Assembly: GCF_007681555.1 (NCBI RefSeq)
Contig: NZ_VELE01000001.1
Coordinates: 496,001-560,000, forward strand
Length of the DNA stretch: 64,000 nt
DNA from: Kocuria salsicia
GTDB taxonomy: Bacteria; Actinomycetota; Actinomycetes; Actinomycetales; Micrococcaceae
Reading direction: 5' to 3'
The position numbers were made by a program, and so were the translations under genes. The notes under the pieces are model-generated. The model did no database searches. It was not told the origin of the DNA and saw only the letters and a program-made list of their open reading frames with translations. Below, in pieces: positions 47,357-59,175 of this stretch (positions are counted from its first letter, which is position 1; every line of letters starts with the position of its first letter).

Positions 47357-48165
47357 GACAGCGCGGTCTCCAGCAGGATGGCCGAGGACATCAGCAGCGT
47401 GATGTTCACGGTGATCACGCCCACGGTGTTGGGCAGGATGTGCTTGAAGATGATCCGTCCACTGGAGGCCCCCGCCAGGCGTGCGGCGTCCACGAACTCC
47501 CGCTCGCGCAGGGTCAGGAACTCGCCGCGCACCAGCCGCCCCAGGGGTGGCCATGAGGCCAGGCCCACGAGCAGGCCCAGGGCCACCACCGTGGCGAACG
47601 TGGGCAGGCCGTGGCTGCGCACCCAGGTGATGGCGAGGCGCCCGAGCAGGGCCGCCAGGATCACCAGCGGAATGATGATGATGACGTCCGTGAGGCGCAT
47701 CAGAACGGCCTCGGTCCAGCCGCGGAAGTAGCCCGAGAGGCCACCCACCACGGTGCCCACGAGCCCAGCCACGACACCCACCACGATCATGACCACCAGG
47801 GAGTACTGCGTGCCCTGCATGGCCATGGCGAAGAGGTCCCGCCCCAGGTTGTCCTGGCCGAACGGGTGCTCCCCGAGACCCGGGGGCAGCAGGGAGAGGG
47901 TGGGCCGCCCACCGTCGAGCACGGTGCCGGTGGCGTCCGGACTCCACTTCCACCAGCCGGGGACGGGCACCACGCCCAGGGAGGTCACGGAGAGCACCAC
48001 GATGAACAGCAGCACCACCAGGGAGACCACCGCGCCCGTGTTGCCGAAGAACCGCTGGCGCACCAGCTGGCCCTGACTCTTGCCGTGCACGTCCTGGGGT
48101 TTCTCTCCCGCCTCGGGGACCTGCCCCACAGGCTGGGGGACGTCGATCGGTTGTGGCTGGCTCAT
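47035..48165 (-). CDS. dppC: Dipeptide/oligopeptide ABC permease (DppC)
   Basis: 376 residues, six membrane helices. The permease signature is REREFVDAARLAGASSGRIIFKH in outline (EAA loop contacting the ATPase), and HPFGQDNLGRDLF lies near the first periplasmic domain. The C-terminal ~45 residues after DAFDPRQRKFNPR are Ala/Ser/Gly-rich and atypical. ATG overlaps the dppB stop (ATGA). Confidence 0.93.
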   Translation of the reverse strand: MSQPQPIDVPQPVGQVPEAGEKPQDVHGKSQGQLVRQRFFGNTGAVVSLVVLLFIVVLSVTSLGVVPVPGWWKWSPDATGTVLDGGRPTLSLLPPGLGEHPFGQDNLGRDLFAMAMQGTQYSLVVMIVVGVVAGLVGTVVGGLSGYFRGWTEAVLMRLTDVIIIIPLVILAALLGRLAITWVRSHGLPTFATVVALGLLVGLASWPPLGRLVRGEFLTLREREFVDAARLAGASSGRIIFKHILPNTVGVITVNITLLMSSAILLETALSYLGLGIQAPDWSLGRLISENQTAFATRPWLFWWPGVFIVAIALTINFIGDGLRDAFDPRQRKFNPRRAREIGSGRDEHASDAATTATASSSGGAAGTPAADGGGVR

Positions 48166-49697
48166 GCTTTCACCCTCACGCGCGGGTCGAGTACGGAGTA
48201 CACCAGATCCGCCACCAGGTTGAAGACCATGGCGACGATGCCGGTGACCAGGAAGACGCCCATCACGGGGTTGGGGTCCACGTTGCGCACGGACTGGACG
48301 AAGAGCTGGCCCATGCCGGTGAACGCGAAGACCGACTCCGTGATGATGGCACCGCCGATCAGCCCACCGATGTCGTAGGCCACGAGCGTGGCCAGCGGGA
48401 TCAGCGCGTTGCGGAACGCGTGGCGCATGACCACCGTGCGCTCGGAGAGGCCCTTGGCGCGCGCAGTACGCACGTAGTCCTGGCCCATGATCTCGAGCAT
48501 CGAGGCCCGCGAGTACCGGGAGTAGGAGGCCAGCGCGAGCAGCGTCAGACAGATGGTGGGCAGCAGCAGGTGGGTGAAGCGGTCCAGACCCATGGTCCAG
48601 AAGTCACCGGTGAGCCCGGGGGTGGCCGAGTTGGCCGTGGCGATCGGGCGGCCGCGGATGTGCCCCGAGTTCACGTAGCTCGGCCAGGACTGCATGAAAC
48701 GGTCCAGCACGAGCAGCAGCGCCACGAAGAACCCGGTGACACCGGCCACCCGGGCGCCTTGGCCGCGGTCGTAGCCGCCGGCGAAGTACCCGATCCCGGC
48801 GCCCACCAGGACCATCACGACCGTCAGACCCAGCACGGTCCAGACCCCGGCGCCCTTGAAGAGGGACTGCACCGGGAAGTACAGCACCAGGCCCACGAGC
48901 ACGGTGCCGAGCGCGGCGTAGAGGGCGCGCCGGTTGCGCAGCCCCGCCATGAGCACCGTGGCGATCACGGCCACGAGGATCCCGGTCAGGGCGATCAGCG
49001 GGATGCCCAGGAACGGGTGGTTGAGCCAGTTGGTGGCCAGCACGAAGTAGACGACGCCGAAGGTCACCACAAAGCCGAGCACCCCCATCAGGATGCGGGT
49101 CCGCGGCCTGCCGAAGGAGACGAGGTACCAGATCACGCCCAGCACGAGCGATATCAGCAGGATCGAGCCCATGGACATGGCCGGGTTCTGCAGGAAGTCG
49201 TTGAACTGGATGGCCACGACCTCCTTGAGCAGCACCGCAAGCCAGAAGCTCGGCAGCGAGAAGCACAGGAAGGTCAGGAACGTGATGCCGTAGTCCAGCC
49301 CGGAGTACTGGCGCAGGGCGGAGACGATGCCCAGGGTGATGCCCACGACGATCGCGAGGATCGTCCCCACGGTCACGAGCATGATGGTCTGGCCCATGGC
49401 GAAGGAGAGCAGGCTCGTCACCTCCTGGCCCTCGCGGCTCACACCCAGGGAGCAGGTGTCCGCGAAGGGCACGAGGCACCCGGCGGCCCCGCCGAGCCAT
49501 GTGAAATAGCGCAGCACGGGAGGGGTGTCCAGGTTCAGCGCCTCGACGCGAGCCGGGATCAGCTGCTGCGCGTTGGGGTTGCCGTAGAGGTCCCACAGAG
49601 GGTCACCGGACGCGGCCGTCATGAGGTACACGATGAAGGACGCGCCCAGCAGGATGAGCACGGCTGTGATGAGCCGTCTGAGGATGTAAGAAGTCAT
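48162..49697 (-). CDS. dppB: Dipeptide/oligopeptide ABC permease (DppB), enlarged
   Basis: 511 residues, against about 310-340 for most DppB proteins. The N-terminus (YILRRLITAVLILLGASFIVY) and the C-terminal EAA region (YVRTARAKGLSERTVVMRH in outline) are normal. Between about residues 185 and 330 there is an extra block of several membrane helices. Forms the channel with DppC. It follows dppA with a 110-bp gap. Confidence 0.92.
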   Translation of the reverse strand: MTSYILRRLITAVLILLGASFIVYLMTAASGDPLWDLYGNPNAQQLIPARVEALNLDTPPVLRYFTWLGGAAGCLVPFADTCSLGVSREGQEVTSLLSFAMGQTIMLVTVGTILAIVVGITLGIVSALRQYSGLDYGITFLTFLCFSLPSFWLAVLLKEVVAIQFNDFLQNPAMSMGSILLISLVLGVIWYLVSFGRPRTRILMGVLGFVVTFGVVYFVLATNWLNHPFLGIPLIALTGILVAVIATVLMAGLRNRRALYAALGTVLVGLVLYFPVQSLFKGAGVWTVLGLTVVMVLVGAGIGYFAGGYDRGQGARVAGVTGFFVALLLVLDRFMQSWPSYVNSGHIRGRPIATANSATPGLTGDFWTMGLDRFTHLLLPTICLTLLALASYSRYSRASMLEIMGQDYVRTARAKGLSERTVVMRHAFRNALIPLATLVAYDIGGLIGGAIITESVFAFTGMGQLFVQSVRNVDPNPVMGVFLVTGIVAMVFNLVADLVYSVLDPRVRVKA

Positions 49698-49807
49698 GTC
49701 GCTGCCTCGGAGGACGAGTGGTGGTCACGGCACTGCGCAGACGCGGGGATCCCGCGCCCACGCAGTGCTCGTGAAGGGGTTGACCCGGTCGTCGGGGCTC
49801 TGCCGCC

Positions 49808-51622
49808 CTACTTGCGGCTCCACTCGGAGACGTTCCAGAACACGCCGGTCTGGTTCGGCTGGTACTTGTCCACGCCGGCGATCTTGTCCGAGGTGGCCAC
49901 GTAGCCCGCGGACTGGAAGAGCGGGAGGCCGTAGGCGTCCTCGAAGGTGTGCTTGTCCACCTCAGCGATCTGGTCGTTGCGCGAGGACTCGTCCAGGTTG
50001 GCGCGGGCCTCGTCCACGAGCTTGTCCACGTCCGCGTTCGAGTACTTGTTGTAGTTGCCGCCGCCGCCGGTCTTGAAGATCTGCGAGAGCATCTCGGTGC
50101 CCACGCCCGGGGAGACCCAGCCGTACAGGGACGCGTCATAGTCGCCGTCGGAGAGCTTCTCGGACCAGTTCGGGTCGCCCAGGTCCTCGACCTTGAACCC
50201 GGCCTTCTCCGCGGACTCCTTGATCAGCTGGAAGGTGTCCACGCGCTGCGGATTGCCGTTGTTGTAGAGGATCCGCACCGTGGGCGTCTTGCCGTCGACC
50301 AGCTTCTTGGCGCCGTCGATGTCCACGTCCCCGTAGAGCTTCTTGGCGTCGTTCTTCTCCACGGCCTTCGTGTAGGCATCGCCCTGGCTGGAAACGAACA
50401 TCTGCGAGTTGAGCACCTCGGCGTCCTCCTTGACCGGCTTGACCAGCTGGTCGAGGATCTGCTGGCGCGGGATGGTCTTCAGGAACGCCTCGCGGGTCTC
50501 CTTGTCCTTGAAGGTGTCCGAGCCGAAGTTCAGGTCCACGTGGTCGTACGCGAGCTGGTCGCCCTGCTGCACGTTCACGTTCTCGATCTGCTTGACCTGG
50601 TCCATCGTGTCCTTGTTGACGTTGTTCGGCTGCATGATGTCCACTTCGCCGTTGCGCAGCGCCTGGATCTGAGCCGTGGCGTCGCCGATGGTGCGCAGGG
50701 TGATCTCGTCCAGCTTGCCCTGGTGCTCGCCCTTGTAGTTCTCGTTCTTCTTCAGCGTGACGGAGTTGTTCTCCACCACGGTGTCGATCGTGTACGGACC
50801 GTTGGCCACGAGGACGTCCTTGTCGTCCGGGGTGGACGTGAAGTTGAAGGAGGTGTCCCAGGCCTTGCCGATCTTCTCCAGATCGGGCTGCTTCTGCGGG
50901 CTCTTGGAGCCCCCCTTCTTCTGGTTCTCCAGCACCTTGAGCAGCTCGTCCTCGGACATCCCGGCCTTCTTGGCCACCACGTGCGCGGGCATCAGGTAGT
51001 TTTCGTCGAAGGCGATCTCCCAGTCCGCGTTCTGCTTGCCCCACGTGACGGTCATGGTCTTGCCGTCCTCGGAGAACGTGGGCATCTCCGTGGAGCCCAG
51101 GATGTCCGTGGAGCCGGCGATCGAAAAGTAGTCCTTGCCGGTCTTGCCGTCCTCGCTGGAGTCGTTCGCGTAGCCGGAGAGCTCGCTCCACCACAGCATG
51201 AGGTCGGCCTTGTCGATCTTGTTGCCGTCCGACCACTGCGGGTCCTTGAGCGTGTACTCGACCGTCAGGGGGTCGTCCGAGGTCTTCTTGTACGTGCCGA
51301 AGCCCTCGTTGGGGTGGATCTTCTGCTCCGGGTCCACCGTGGTGAACCCTTCGCGGGTCATCTCCGCCACGTGGCCGTTGATGTCCAGGTTCGTCTTGGT
51401 GTAGCCGGGGTTCGCGCCCGAGAACTTGTTGGTCTCGGCCACGGTCACGACGCCGCCGTCCTGGCCCGCTGCGCTGCTGTCACCGCTGGCCTTGCCGTCC
51501 GCGCCGCCGCCCACACTGGCGCAGCCGGTGAGCGTCAGAGCGGCGATCGCCGCCACGGAGAGGGCAGCCTTGCCCTTGAAGGTGTGATTTCCCGTGTCGG
51601 TTTTTCCCGATGTGGTGTCCAT
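49808..51622 (-). CDS. dppA: Peptide-binding lipoprotein (DppA/OppA-like)
   Basis: 604-residue SBP family 5 protein. Signal peptide with lipobox LTLTGC (Cys 34) after a basic KGK N-region, so it is anchored outside the membrane. Conserved text: YTLKDPQWSDGNKIDKADL and ALRNGEVDIMQP. It captures peptides for the dppBC-dppDF importer. Start ATG 51622 gives a normal signal peptide but no clear ribosome-binding site; ATG 51679 is the alternative. Confidence 0.92.
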   Translation of the reverse strand: MDTTSGKTDTGNHTFKGKAALSVAAIAALTLTGCASVGGGADGKASGDSSAAGQDGGVVTVAETNKFSGANPGYTKTNLDINGHVAEMTREGFTTVDPEQKIHPNEGFGTYKKTSDDPLTVEYTLKDPQWSDGNKIDKADLMLWWSELSGYANDSSEDGKTGKDYFSIAGSTDILGSTEMPTFSEDGKTMTVTWGKQNADWEIAFDENYLMPAHVVAKKAGMSEDELLKVLENQKKGGSKSPQKQPDLEKIGKAWDTSFNFTSTPDDKDVLVANGPYTIDTVVENNSVTLKKNENYKGEHQGKLDEITLRTIGDATAQIQALRNGEVDIMQPNNVNKDTMDQVKQIENVNVQQGDQLAYDHVDLNFGSDTFKDKETREAFLKTIPRQQILDQLVKPVKEDAEVLNSQMFVSSQGDAYTKAVEKNDAKKLYGDVDIDGAKKLVDGKTPTVRILYNNGNPQRVDTFQLIKESAEKAGFKVEDLGDPNWSEKLSDGDYDASLYGWVSPGVGTEMLSQIFKTGGGGNYNKYSNADVDKLVDEARANLDESSRNDQIAEVDKHTFEDAYGLPLFQSAGYVATSDKIAGVDKYQPNQTGVFWNVSEWSRK

Positions 51623-51870
51623 GGAATGTGCGTTGCACCCCCGCTGATGGATTCCCCGGCCGTGGCTGGCTTCACCCATGACCGTGGTGCGTCTCACAGT
51701 GAACGAGAGGTTACCCGTGGATAACCTGATTCGTGTCAAAGTGTCAGCGTGTTGTGGGCGTGTCGGCATCCCGTGCGTGTCGCGCATCCAGGAAAGCGGT
51801 CCCCGAACCGTCGCCGCTGGCCTACCCTGGTGCCACCACGCAAGACCGTCACCGTCCCGGGAGGCCCCCA

Positions 51871-52452
51871 GTGAGCACCACGCCGCACGACCGCACCACC
51901 GCCGCACGCGAGCCGGGCGGGGACGACGCCGCGCGCCCGCGCGGCACCCGGGGTCCGGCGGGCGAGCCCCTCGGCTCCCCCGCCCCCGGCGAGCAGCGCG
52001 CGGGAGCCGGCCGGGCGGCGCCGTCGCCCGTGGCCGAGGAACGTGCAAGCGCCCCCCGGACCACCGCGGCCGACGACGTCGAGCCCCGCCCCTCCGAACC
52101 GCCCCGCACCTCGGAGTCGGCACACGCCACGGGCCAGCAGGCCCCCGTGGACCCGGCCCTCGACAAGCCCGCCAAGCGGGGGGTCTCGGGCACGGTGTGG
52201 GCCGCTCTGATCCTCGGGGTGGTCGTGCTGATCCTGCTGCTCGTGTTCATCATCCAGAACAACGTGAGCACCCGCTTCGAGTACATGGCCTGGGAGTTCA
52301 GCCTGCCGCTGGGCGTGGCCATGCTGTTCTCTGCCATCGCCGGCGCCCTCATCATGGCGCTCGTGGGATCGGTGCGGATCTTCACGCTCGGGCACCGCCT
52401 GCGCAAGCTCGAGAAGGAGCGGCAGCGGATCCGCACGGCCGTGTCCGACTGA
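51871..52452 (+). CDS. LapA-domain (DUF1049) membrane protein
   Basis: 193 residues. About 95 residues of Pro/Ala/Glu-rich linker precede two membrane helices (TVWAALILGVVVLILLLVFI; LGVAMLFSAIAGALIMALVG) with QNNVSTRFEYMAWEFSLPLG between, the LapA/DUF1049 pattern. It ends with a charged helix (LRKLEKERQRI). GGGAGG before the GTG at 51871. In E. coli LapA relatives take part in lipopolysaccharide assembly; here the role is unknown. Confidence 0.82.
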   Translation: MSTTPHDRTTAAREPGGDDAARPRGTRGPAGEPLGSPAPGEQRAGAGRAAPSPVAEERASAPRTTAADDVEPRPSEPPRTSESAHATGQQAPVDPALDKPAKRGVSGTVWAALILGVVVLILLLVFIIQNNVSTRFEYMAWEFSLPLGVAMLFSAIAGALIMALVGSVRIFTLGHRLRKLEKERQRIRTAVSD

Positions 52453-52471
52453 TCCCCCGCCCCCAGAGCCC

Positions 52472-52516
52472 ACGACGGCGCGCGGCCACCTCTCGCGGGG
52501 TGCCGCGCGCCGTCGT
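52472..52516. terminator. Hairpin after the LapA-like gene
   Basis: 15-bp stem ACGACGGCGCGCGGC / GCCGCGCGCCGTCGT with a 15-nt loop. The rest of the 274-bp spacer holds the icd promoter (TAGGCT at 52679-52684 is a possible -10). Confidence 0.7.
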
Positions 52517-52726
52517 CGTCCCCGCCGCCCGCCCTCCATGGGCCCTTCACGGCCCTGGACGCAGGGCACGTGACGGAGGTCTCCCCGGCACCGTGGGCGC
52601 AGGTGACCACGGCCGGAAATCCGCGCGGGGACGGGGCTTTTGGCCCGCAGGGCCCGCCTGCGCCGCCCCCGCAGCGGGTAGGCTGGAGGGTAGCCCGGTG
52701 ACCGTCAATGCAAGGAGTCATTGCTC

Positions 52727-54940
<2,214 letters not shown>

Positions 54941-54978
54941 GCCGACCGGGCGGATCCGCGCGGCCTGGTTCCGCTCGG

Positions 54979-55012
54979 GGTGCGCGGCGCTTCTCCGGGA
55001 GCGCCGCGCACC
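54979..55012 (+). terminator. First hairpin after icd
   Basis: 13-bp perfect stem GGTGCGCGGCGCT / AGCGCCGCGCACC, 8-nt loop. Confidence 0.75.
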
Positions 55013-55046
55013 ACGGGCAGCATCGGGACGGCGCTCCTGGCACGAC

Positions 55047-55085
55047 AACGCCGCCGCGTCCCCTTCCCGGGGACACGGCGGCGTT
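55047..55085. terminator. Second hairpin in the icd-tpx spacer
   Basis: 17-bp stem AACGCCGCCGCGTCCCC with its complement (one mismatch), 5-nt loop. Lies between convergent genes and may serve both icd and tpx. Confidence 0.75.
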
Positions 55086-55197
55086 CGTTCACTGCGGCGT
55101 TTGTACAAGGCACCGTCCGTTCGGCCAGCGCTTGTCCATGACGCTCTTCGTTCGCAACGGGGTCCTGGCGTGACCTGGCCCCGCGCTCACGGGCGCG

Positions 55198-55695
55198 TCA
55201 GGACAGGATGGCCACAGCCGCGTCGTAGTCCGGCTCCTCGGAGATCTCCGGGACCAGCTGCGAGTGGACCACGGTGCCGTTCTCGTCCACCACCACGACC
55301 GAGCGGGCGAGCAGGCCCTCCAGCGGGCCGTCGGTCATGGTGACGCCGAAGTCCTCGCCGAACGCGGAGCGGAAGGCGGAGGCGGTGACCACGTTCTCGA
55401 TCCCCTCGGCACCGCAGAAGCGGCCCAGCGCGAACGGGAGGTCCTTGGAGACGCAGACCACGGTGGTGTCCTGCAGGGCGGAGGCGCGCTTGTTGAACTC
55501 ACGCACGGACTGGGCGCACACGCTGGTGTCCACGGACGGGAAGATGTTCAGCACCACGCGGCGGCCCGTGAACTCGTCCGAGGTGACCGGCGCGAGGTCC
55601 GTGTTCACCAGCTCGAACGAGGGGGCGGCCTCGCCCTCGGAGGGCAGCTCGCCAACGGTGTGGACGGGGGTTCCTTGGAATGCGGTGGTAGTCAT
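55198..55695 (-). CDS. tpx: Thiol peroxidase (atypical 2-Cys peroxiredoxin)
   Basis: 165 residues. Peroxidatic Cys60 in [12 protein letters not shown] and resolving Cys94 in GRFCGAEG, the Tpx spacing. It reduces hydrogen peroxide and organic peroxides using thioredoxin, in the cytosol. ATG at 55695 ([11 protein letters not shown]); a longer frame exists upstream but without similarity. Confidence 0.95.
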   Translation of the reverse strand: MTTTAFQGTPVHTVGELPSEGEAAPSFELVNTDLAPVTSDEFTGRRVVLNIFPSVDTSVCAQSVREFNKRASALQDTTVVCVSKDLPFALGRFCGAEGIENVVTASAFRSAFGEDFGVTMTDGPLEGLLARSVVVVDENGTVVHSQLVPEISEEPDYDAAVAILS

Positions 55696-55833
55696 GGCTT
55701 CATTCTGGTGCGCCACCCAGGGCCTCGACAGGTGCTTACGCCGTGCGCTGAACCGGGCCCGCTGATAGCCTCGATTCCACGGACGTCCCCGTCACGCACC
55801 CCACAGGCACTGCGCATCCCAGGAGGAAGCATC

Positions 55834-56820
55834 GTGAGCCTCAACCCCATGACCGTTGCCGTGACCGGGGCCGCCGGTCAGATCGGCTACAGCCTGCTCT
55901 TCCGGATCGCCAACGGCGACCTGCTGGGACGGGAGCGGCCCGTGCGGCTGCGGCTGCTGGAGATCCCCTCCGCACTGCCCGCCCTGGAGGGCACCGTGAT
56001 GGAGCTGCAGGACTGCGCGTTCCCGCTGCTGCAGGACGTGGAGATCGGATCCGACCCCCACGAGGTCTTCGACGGTGCGCAGCTCGCCCTGCTCGTGGGC
56101 GCCCGGCCCCGCGCCAAGGGCATGGAACGTGGTGACCTGCTGGAGGCCAACGGTGCGATCTTCACGCAGCAGGGCCGCGCCCTGAACGACGCCGCCCACG
56201 ACGACGTCCGGGTGGTGGTCACGGGCAACCCGGCCAACACCAACGCCCTGATCGCGCAGCGCAACGCACCGGACATCCCCGCCTCACGTTTCAGTGCCCT
56301 GACCCGGCTGGACCACAACCGGGGTGTGGCCATGCTGGCCGAGAAGACCGGCGCGTCCGTGAACGACGTCAAGCACCTGAGCGTGTGGGGCAACCACTCC
56401 GCCACCCAGTACCCGGACCTCGACCACGCCACGGTGGCCGGTCGCCCGGCCACCGAACTTGTCTCTCGGGACTGGGTCACGGACACGTTCATCCCCACCG
56501 TGGCCCACCGCGGTGCGGCCATCCTGCAGGCCCGCGGAGCGTCGTCCGCCGCATCCGCCGCGAGTGCCACCATCGACCACGCCCGGGACCTCATGCTCGG
56601 CAACCCCCGCGGGGACTGGACCTCCATGGCGGTGGTCTCCGACGGCTCCTACGGCGTGCCCGAGGGGCTCATCAGCTCCTTCCCCGTGACCACCTCCGGC
56701 GGGGACTGGTCGATCGTGCAGGGGCTGGAGATCTCCGAGTTCTCGCGGACGCGCATCGACGCGTCCGTGGCCGAGCTGGAGACGGAGCGCGCGGCGGTGA
56801 CGGAGCTGGGCCTGGTCTGA
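55834..56820 (+). CDS. mdh: Malate dehydrogenase
   Basis: 328 residues. NAD motif [16 protein letters not shown] starts at 11; [18 protein letters not shown] and the catalytic His in [11 protein letters not shown] follow. Oxidises malate to oxaloacetate, feeding citrate synthase. AGGAGG before the GTG at 55834 sets the start; much open sequence upstream is antisense to tpx. TAGCCT at 55763-55771 region is a possible -10. Confidence 0.95.
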   Translation: MSLNPMTVAVTGAAGQIGYSLLFRIANGDLLGRERPVRLRLLEIPSALPALEGTVMELQDCAFPLLQDVEIGSDPHEVFDGAQLALLVGARPRAKGMERGDLLEANGAIFTQQGRALNDAAHDDVRVVVTGNPANTNALIAQRNAPDIPASRFSALTRLDHNRGVAMLAEKTGASVNDVKHLSVWGNHSATQYPDLDHATVAGRPATELVSRDWVTDTFIPTVAHRGAAILQARGASSAASAASATIDHARDLMLGNPRGDWTSMAVVSDGSYGVPEGLISSFPVTTSGGDWSIVQGLEISEFSRTRIDASVAELETERAAVTELGLV

Positions 56821-56838
56821 GGGCCGGGGCTGCAACTG

Positions 56839-56882
56839 CGGAGCAGGCGCAGACTTTGGCGCGGTTTTCTGCATTTGCTCCG
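56839..56882. terminator. Hairpin between mdh and the macrodomain gene
   Basis: CGGAGCA + GCAGA pair with TCTGC + TGCTCCG (7 and 5 bp separated by a symmetric 3x3 internal loop), between convergent genes. Confidence 0.55.
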
Positions 56883-56905
56883 TCAGTGCAGAGGTTCCGG
56901 CAGTG

Positions 56906-57427
56906 CTACGCGTCTCTCGACGTCCTCAACGCCTCCTGAAAGGCCCCTTCCGCGTCCTCCGAGAACGGGACGAACACGACCGTGCCCACCTTCGTGTCCG
57001 AGGCCAGGACCGTGTCCACGGCGATTCGCGTGGCACTGTCCATGGGCCAGCCGTAGATGCCCGCGGAGATCGCGGGGAAGGCGACCGACTTTGCCCCGAG
57101 CTCGTCCGCCACGCGCAGCGACTCGCGGTAGCACGACGCCAGGATGTCGCTCTTGTCCTTCGTCTTCGCGTACACCGGGCCCACCGTGTGGATCACCCAG
57201 CGGGCGGGGAGGTCGTAGCCGTCCGTGGCCACGGCCTGACCGGCCGGCAAACCGTCCTGCAGCGTGGTCTCGCGCAACCGCCTGCACTCGGCCAGCAGCT
57301 GCTTCCCGGCGGCTCGGTGAATCGCACCGTCCACGCCTCCGCCCCCGAGGAGCTTGGAGTTCGCGGCGTTGACGATCGCGTCCGTGTGGACCTTCGTGAT
57401 GTCACCCTTGCGGATCTCGATGTTCAT
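56906..57427 (-). CDS. Macrodomain O-acetyl-ADP-ribose deacetylase
   Basis: 173 residues, a single macrodomain (YmdB type): GDITKVHTDAIVNAANSKLL, GGGGVDGAIHRAAG and the phosphate loop FPAISAGIYGWP. Hydrolyses O-acetyl-ADP-ribose or removes ADP-ribose from acidic residues. No partner ADP-ribosyltransferase is nearby. Confidence 0.93.
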   Translation of the reverse strand: MNIEIRKGDITKVHTDAIVNAANSKLLGGGGVDGAIHRAAGKQLLAECRRLRETTLQDGLPAGQAVATDGYDLPARWVIHTVGPVYAKTKDKSDILASCYRESLRVADELGAKSVAFPAISAGIYGWPMDSATRIAVDTVLASDTKVGTVVFVPFSEDAEGAFQEALRTSRDA

Positions 57428-57433
57428 GCGGCC

Positions 57434-57439
57434 ACCCTA
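57434..57439 (-). promoter_or_regulatory. Leaderless -10 of the macrodomain gene
   Basis: TAGGGT (minus strand), then GGCCGC, then ATG at 57427. Confidence 0.5.
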
Positions 57440-57559
57440 CTGCCGCTCCCCCGCTCGGAGGGCCCGGCCAGCCCGTGAGAACGCGGCCGCGCTACGTGAC
57501 GCGAGCCGCGGCCGGGTATCTCGTGCCCCGAGGTTCGACGCCCAGCGGCCACGTGGGAA

Positions 57560-57946
57560 TCACTCGGACGCGGGGCCCACGTACATCCAGCGCTTCGCGC
57601 GCCTGGTGAACTCGGAGACCTCGTGCAGGCGGCCCGGCTCGCCGTTGCTCACGTAGGACGCGGTGAACTCGACGACGCCGTGGTCGTCCTCTGCGCCGCC
57701 ATCCACCACCCGCTCCACGGCCAGCCCCGTCCAGCGGGTCTCCGGGTCAACGGACGTGTCCGTAGGGCGGGTCCGGGGATGCCACGTGCGGAACAGGTGG
57801 TCCTCCGCGCCGGTGGCGAACGCCGTGTACCGCGAGCGCATCAGCGTCTCCGCCGTGGCTGGCCACACCTCGTTCGCGAGCGCCGGGCCGCAGCACTCGG
57901 GCAGGGACGCACCGGCCGGGAGACCTCCGCAGGGACATACGTTCAT
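57560..57946 (-). CDS. YchJ/UPF0225 family protein
   Basis: 128 residues. N-terminal Cys cluster CPCGGLPAGASLPECCG (SEC-C-like zinc knuckle) then LMRSRYTAFATGAEDHLFRTWHPRTRP, the YchJ signature, with an NTF2-like body. The family helps maturation of formate-related or metal proteins in some reports, but the function is unsettled. TAGGCT lies 8 nt before the ATG, another near-leaderless arrangement. Confidence 0.9.
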   Translation of the reverse strand: MNVCPCGGLPAGASLPECCGPALANEVWPATAETLMRSRYTAFATGAEDHLFRTWHPRTRPTDTSVDPETRWTGLAVERVVDGGAEDDHGVVEFTASYVSNGEPGRLHEVSEFTRRAKRWMYVGPASE

Positions 57947-58110
57947 GGTGGACGAGCCTACCGCCAGCGGTACGAGGGCTCAGTGTGCAAGCCGTGCAAG
58001 CCCGGGGGACGGCATCAATGGCGGATCCCGCAGCCAGAGCAGCCTCGGGCCCGTGCACCGGGCCGCTCCTCCGGCGTGGGCTGGGAGCGCATCCTGCGGG
58101 GCGTGGGCAC

Positions 58111-58959
58111 TCACTCGACGGGCGCCGCGGCCAGTGCCAGGGCGTCGTCGAGCATCTGCTCGGTCAGCAGGCCCGTGAAGGTGTTGCGCTGGCTCACGTG
58201 GTAGCAGCCCACGAGCCGGATGTCCCGCCCGTCCGGGGTGCGCAGCCATGCGACCGCGCCGTGGCCGAACTTGGGTCTGGGCCGGGGAACCTCCCAGCCC
58301 ATGCGGGCGGTGGCCGCGAGGACCGTCTGCCACGCGATGCCGCCGAGGGCCAGCATGCCGCGCAGCTCCGGCAGCAGCTCGATCTCGCGGTCGAACCAGC
58401 CGCTGCAGGTGGCCTTCTCTTCCGGGGTGGGTTTGTTGGCCGGTGGTGCGCAGCGCACCGGGGCGATCATGCGGACGCCGTGCAGCGCCTGGCCGTCCCC
58501 GGCGGTGGAGACGGTCTCGTGCTCGGCGTAACCCGCCCGGTGGAGGGCCGCGTAGACCCAGTCCCCGGAGCGGTCGCCGGTGAACATGCGGCCCGTGCGG
58601 TTGCCCCCGTTCGCCGCGGGGGCAAGCCCGACGACGGCGAACCGCGCGTGCGGATCCCCATAGGACGGCACGGGCCTGCCCCAGTAGGGCTCACCGGCGA
58701 AGGAGGCGCGCTTGCGCTCGGCCACGTCCTCCCGCCACTCGACCAGCCGCTCGCACGCGCTGCACACGCTGCACAGGGCGTTGAGCTGGTCCACGTCCTG
58801 GGCGGTCGCCGCGAGCTCGCGGACCTGCCGCGCGGTGTGCGCCACGGGGGTGTCCGGCGCGGCGGGGTCCTCGGGCCATCCTGTCCCGGGCGGCACGGGC
58901 GACGCGAACAGCTGACCGGTCAGAGGGTGTGGCAGCAGCCGCTCAGGGGTCTCGCTCAT
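58111..58959 (-). CDS. udgB: Type 5 uracil-DNA glycosylase
   Basis: 282 residues with the family-5 motifs GLAPAANGGNRTGRMFTGD (A/GGNR motif, phosphate loop) and HVSQRNTFTG, plus Fe-S cysteines (LCSVCSACERL; CAPPAN; TCSGWF). Removes uracil and some deaminated purines from DNA, important in a high-GC genome where cytosine deamination is frequent. Start ATG 58959 with AGAAGGG upstream. Confidence 0.92.
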   Translation of the reverse strand: MSETPERLLPHPLTGQLFASPVPPGTGWPEDPAAPDTPVAHTARQVRELAATAQDVDQLNALCSVCSACERLVEWREDVAERKRASFAGEPYWGRPVPSYGDPHARFAVVGLAPAANGGNRTGRMFTGDRSGDWVYAALHRAGYAEHETVSTAGDGQALHGVRMIAPVRCAPPANKPTPEEKATCSGWFDREIELLPELRGMLALGGIAWQTVLAATARMGWEVPRPRPKFGHGAVAWLRTPDGRDIRLVGCYHVSQRNTFTGLLTEQMLDDALALAAAPVE

Positions 58960-59175
58960 GGGTGTGCCCTTCTCTCGGTTCTCAGCGTGCGGCCCCCGGG
59001 TCCGGGCCGGGCTCGGCAGGGCGGGATCACGACATCGTGGCGCCCCGAGGGTACCGCGCGGCCCGGACGCCACGGCGCGAGCGGCGTCGTCGCGCTCCTG
59101 CCGGGCCGCGGGCCCCAGGGCGGGCCCGGCCCAGAACGTGCCGCGCCTCTGGACCGCCGGCGGCGGCCACCCCGG
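58960..59175. other. Spacer between MOSC and udgB genes
   Basis: 216 bp upstream of udgB. No gene is supported. One minus-orientation copy of the dispersed 10-mer GACGACGCCG lies at 59082-59091. Confidence 0.4.

Noticed and set aside
48153-49904. A 583-codon plus-strand open frame
   Set aside because: It is the antisense of dppB, rich in His/Glu/Gln repeats. The minus-strand permease is unmistakable.
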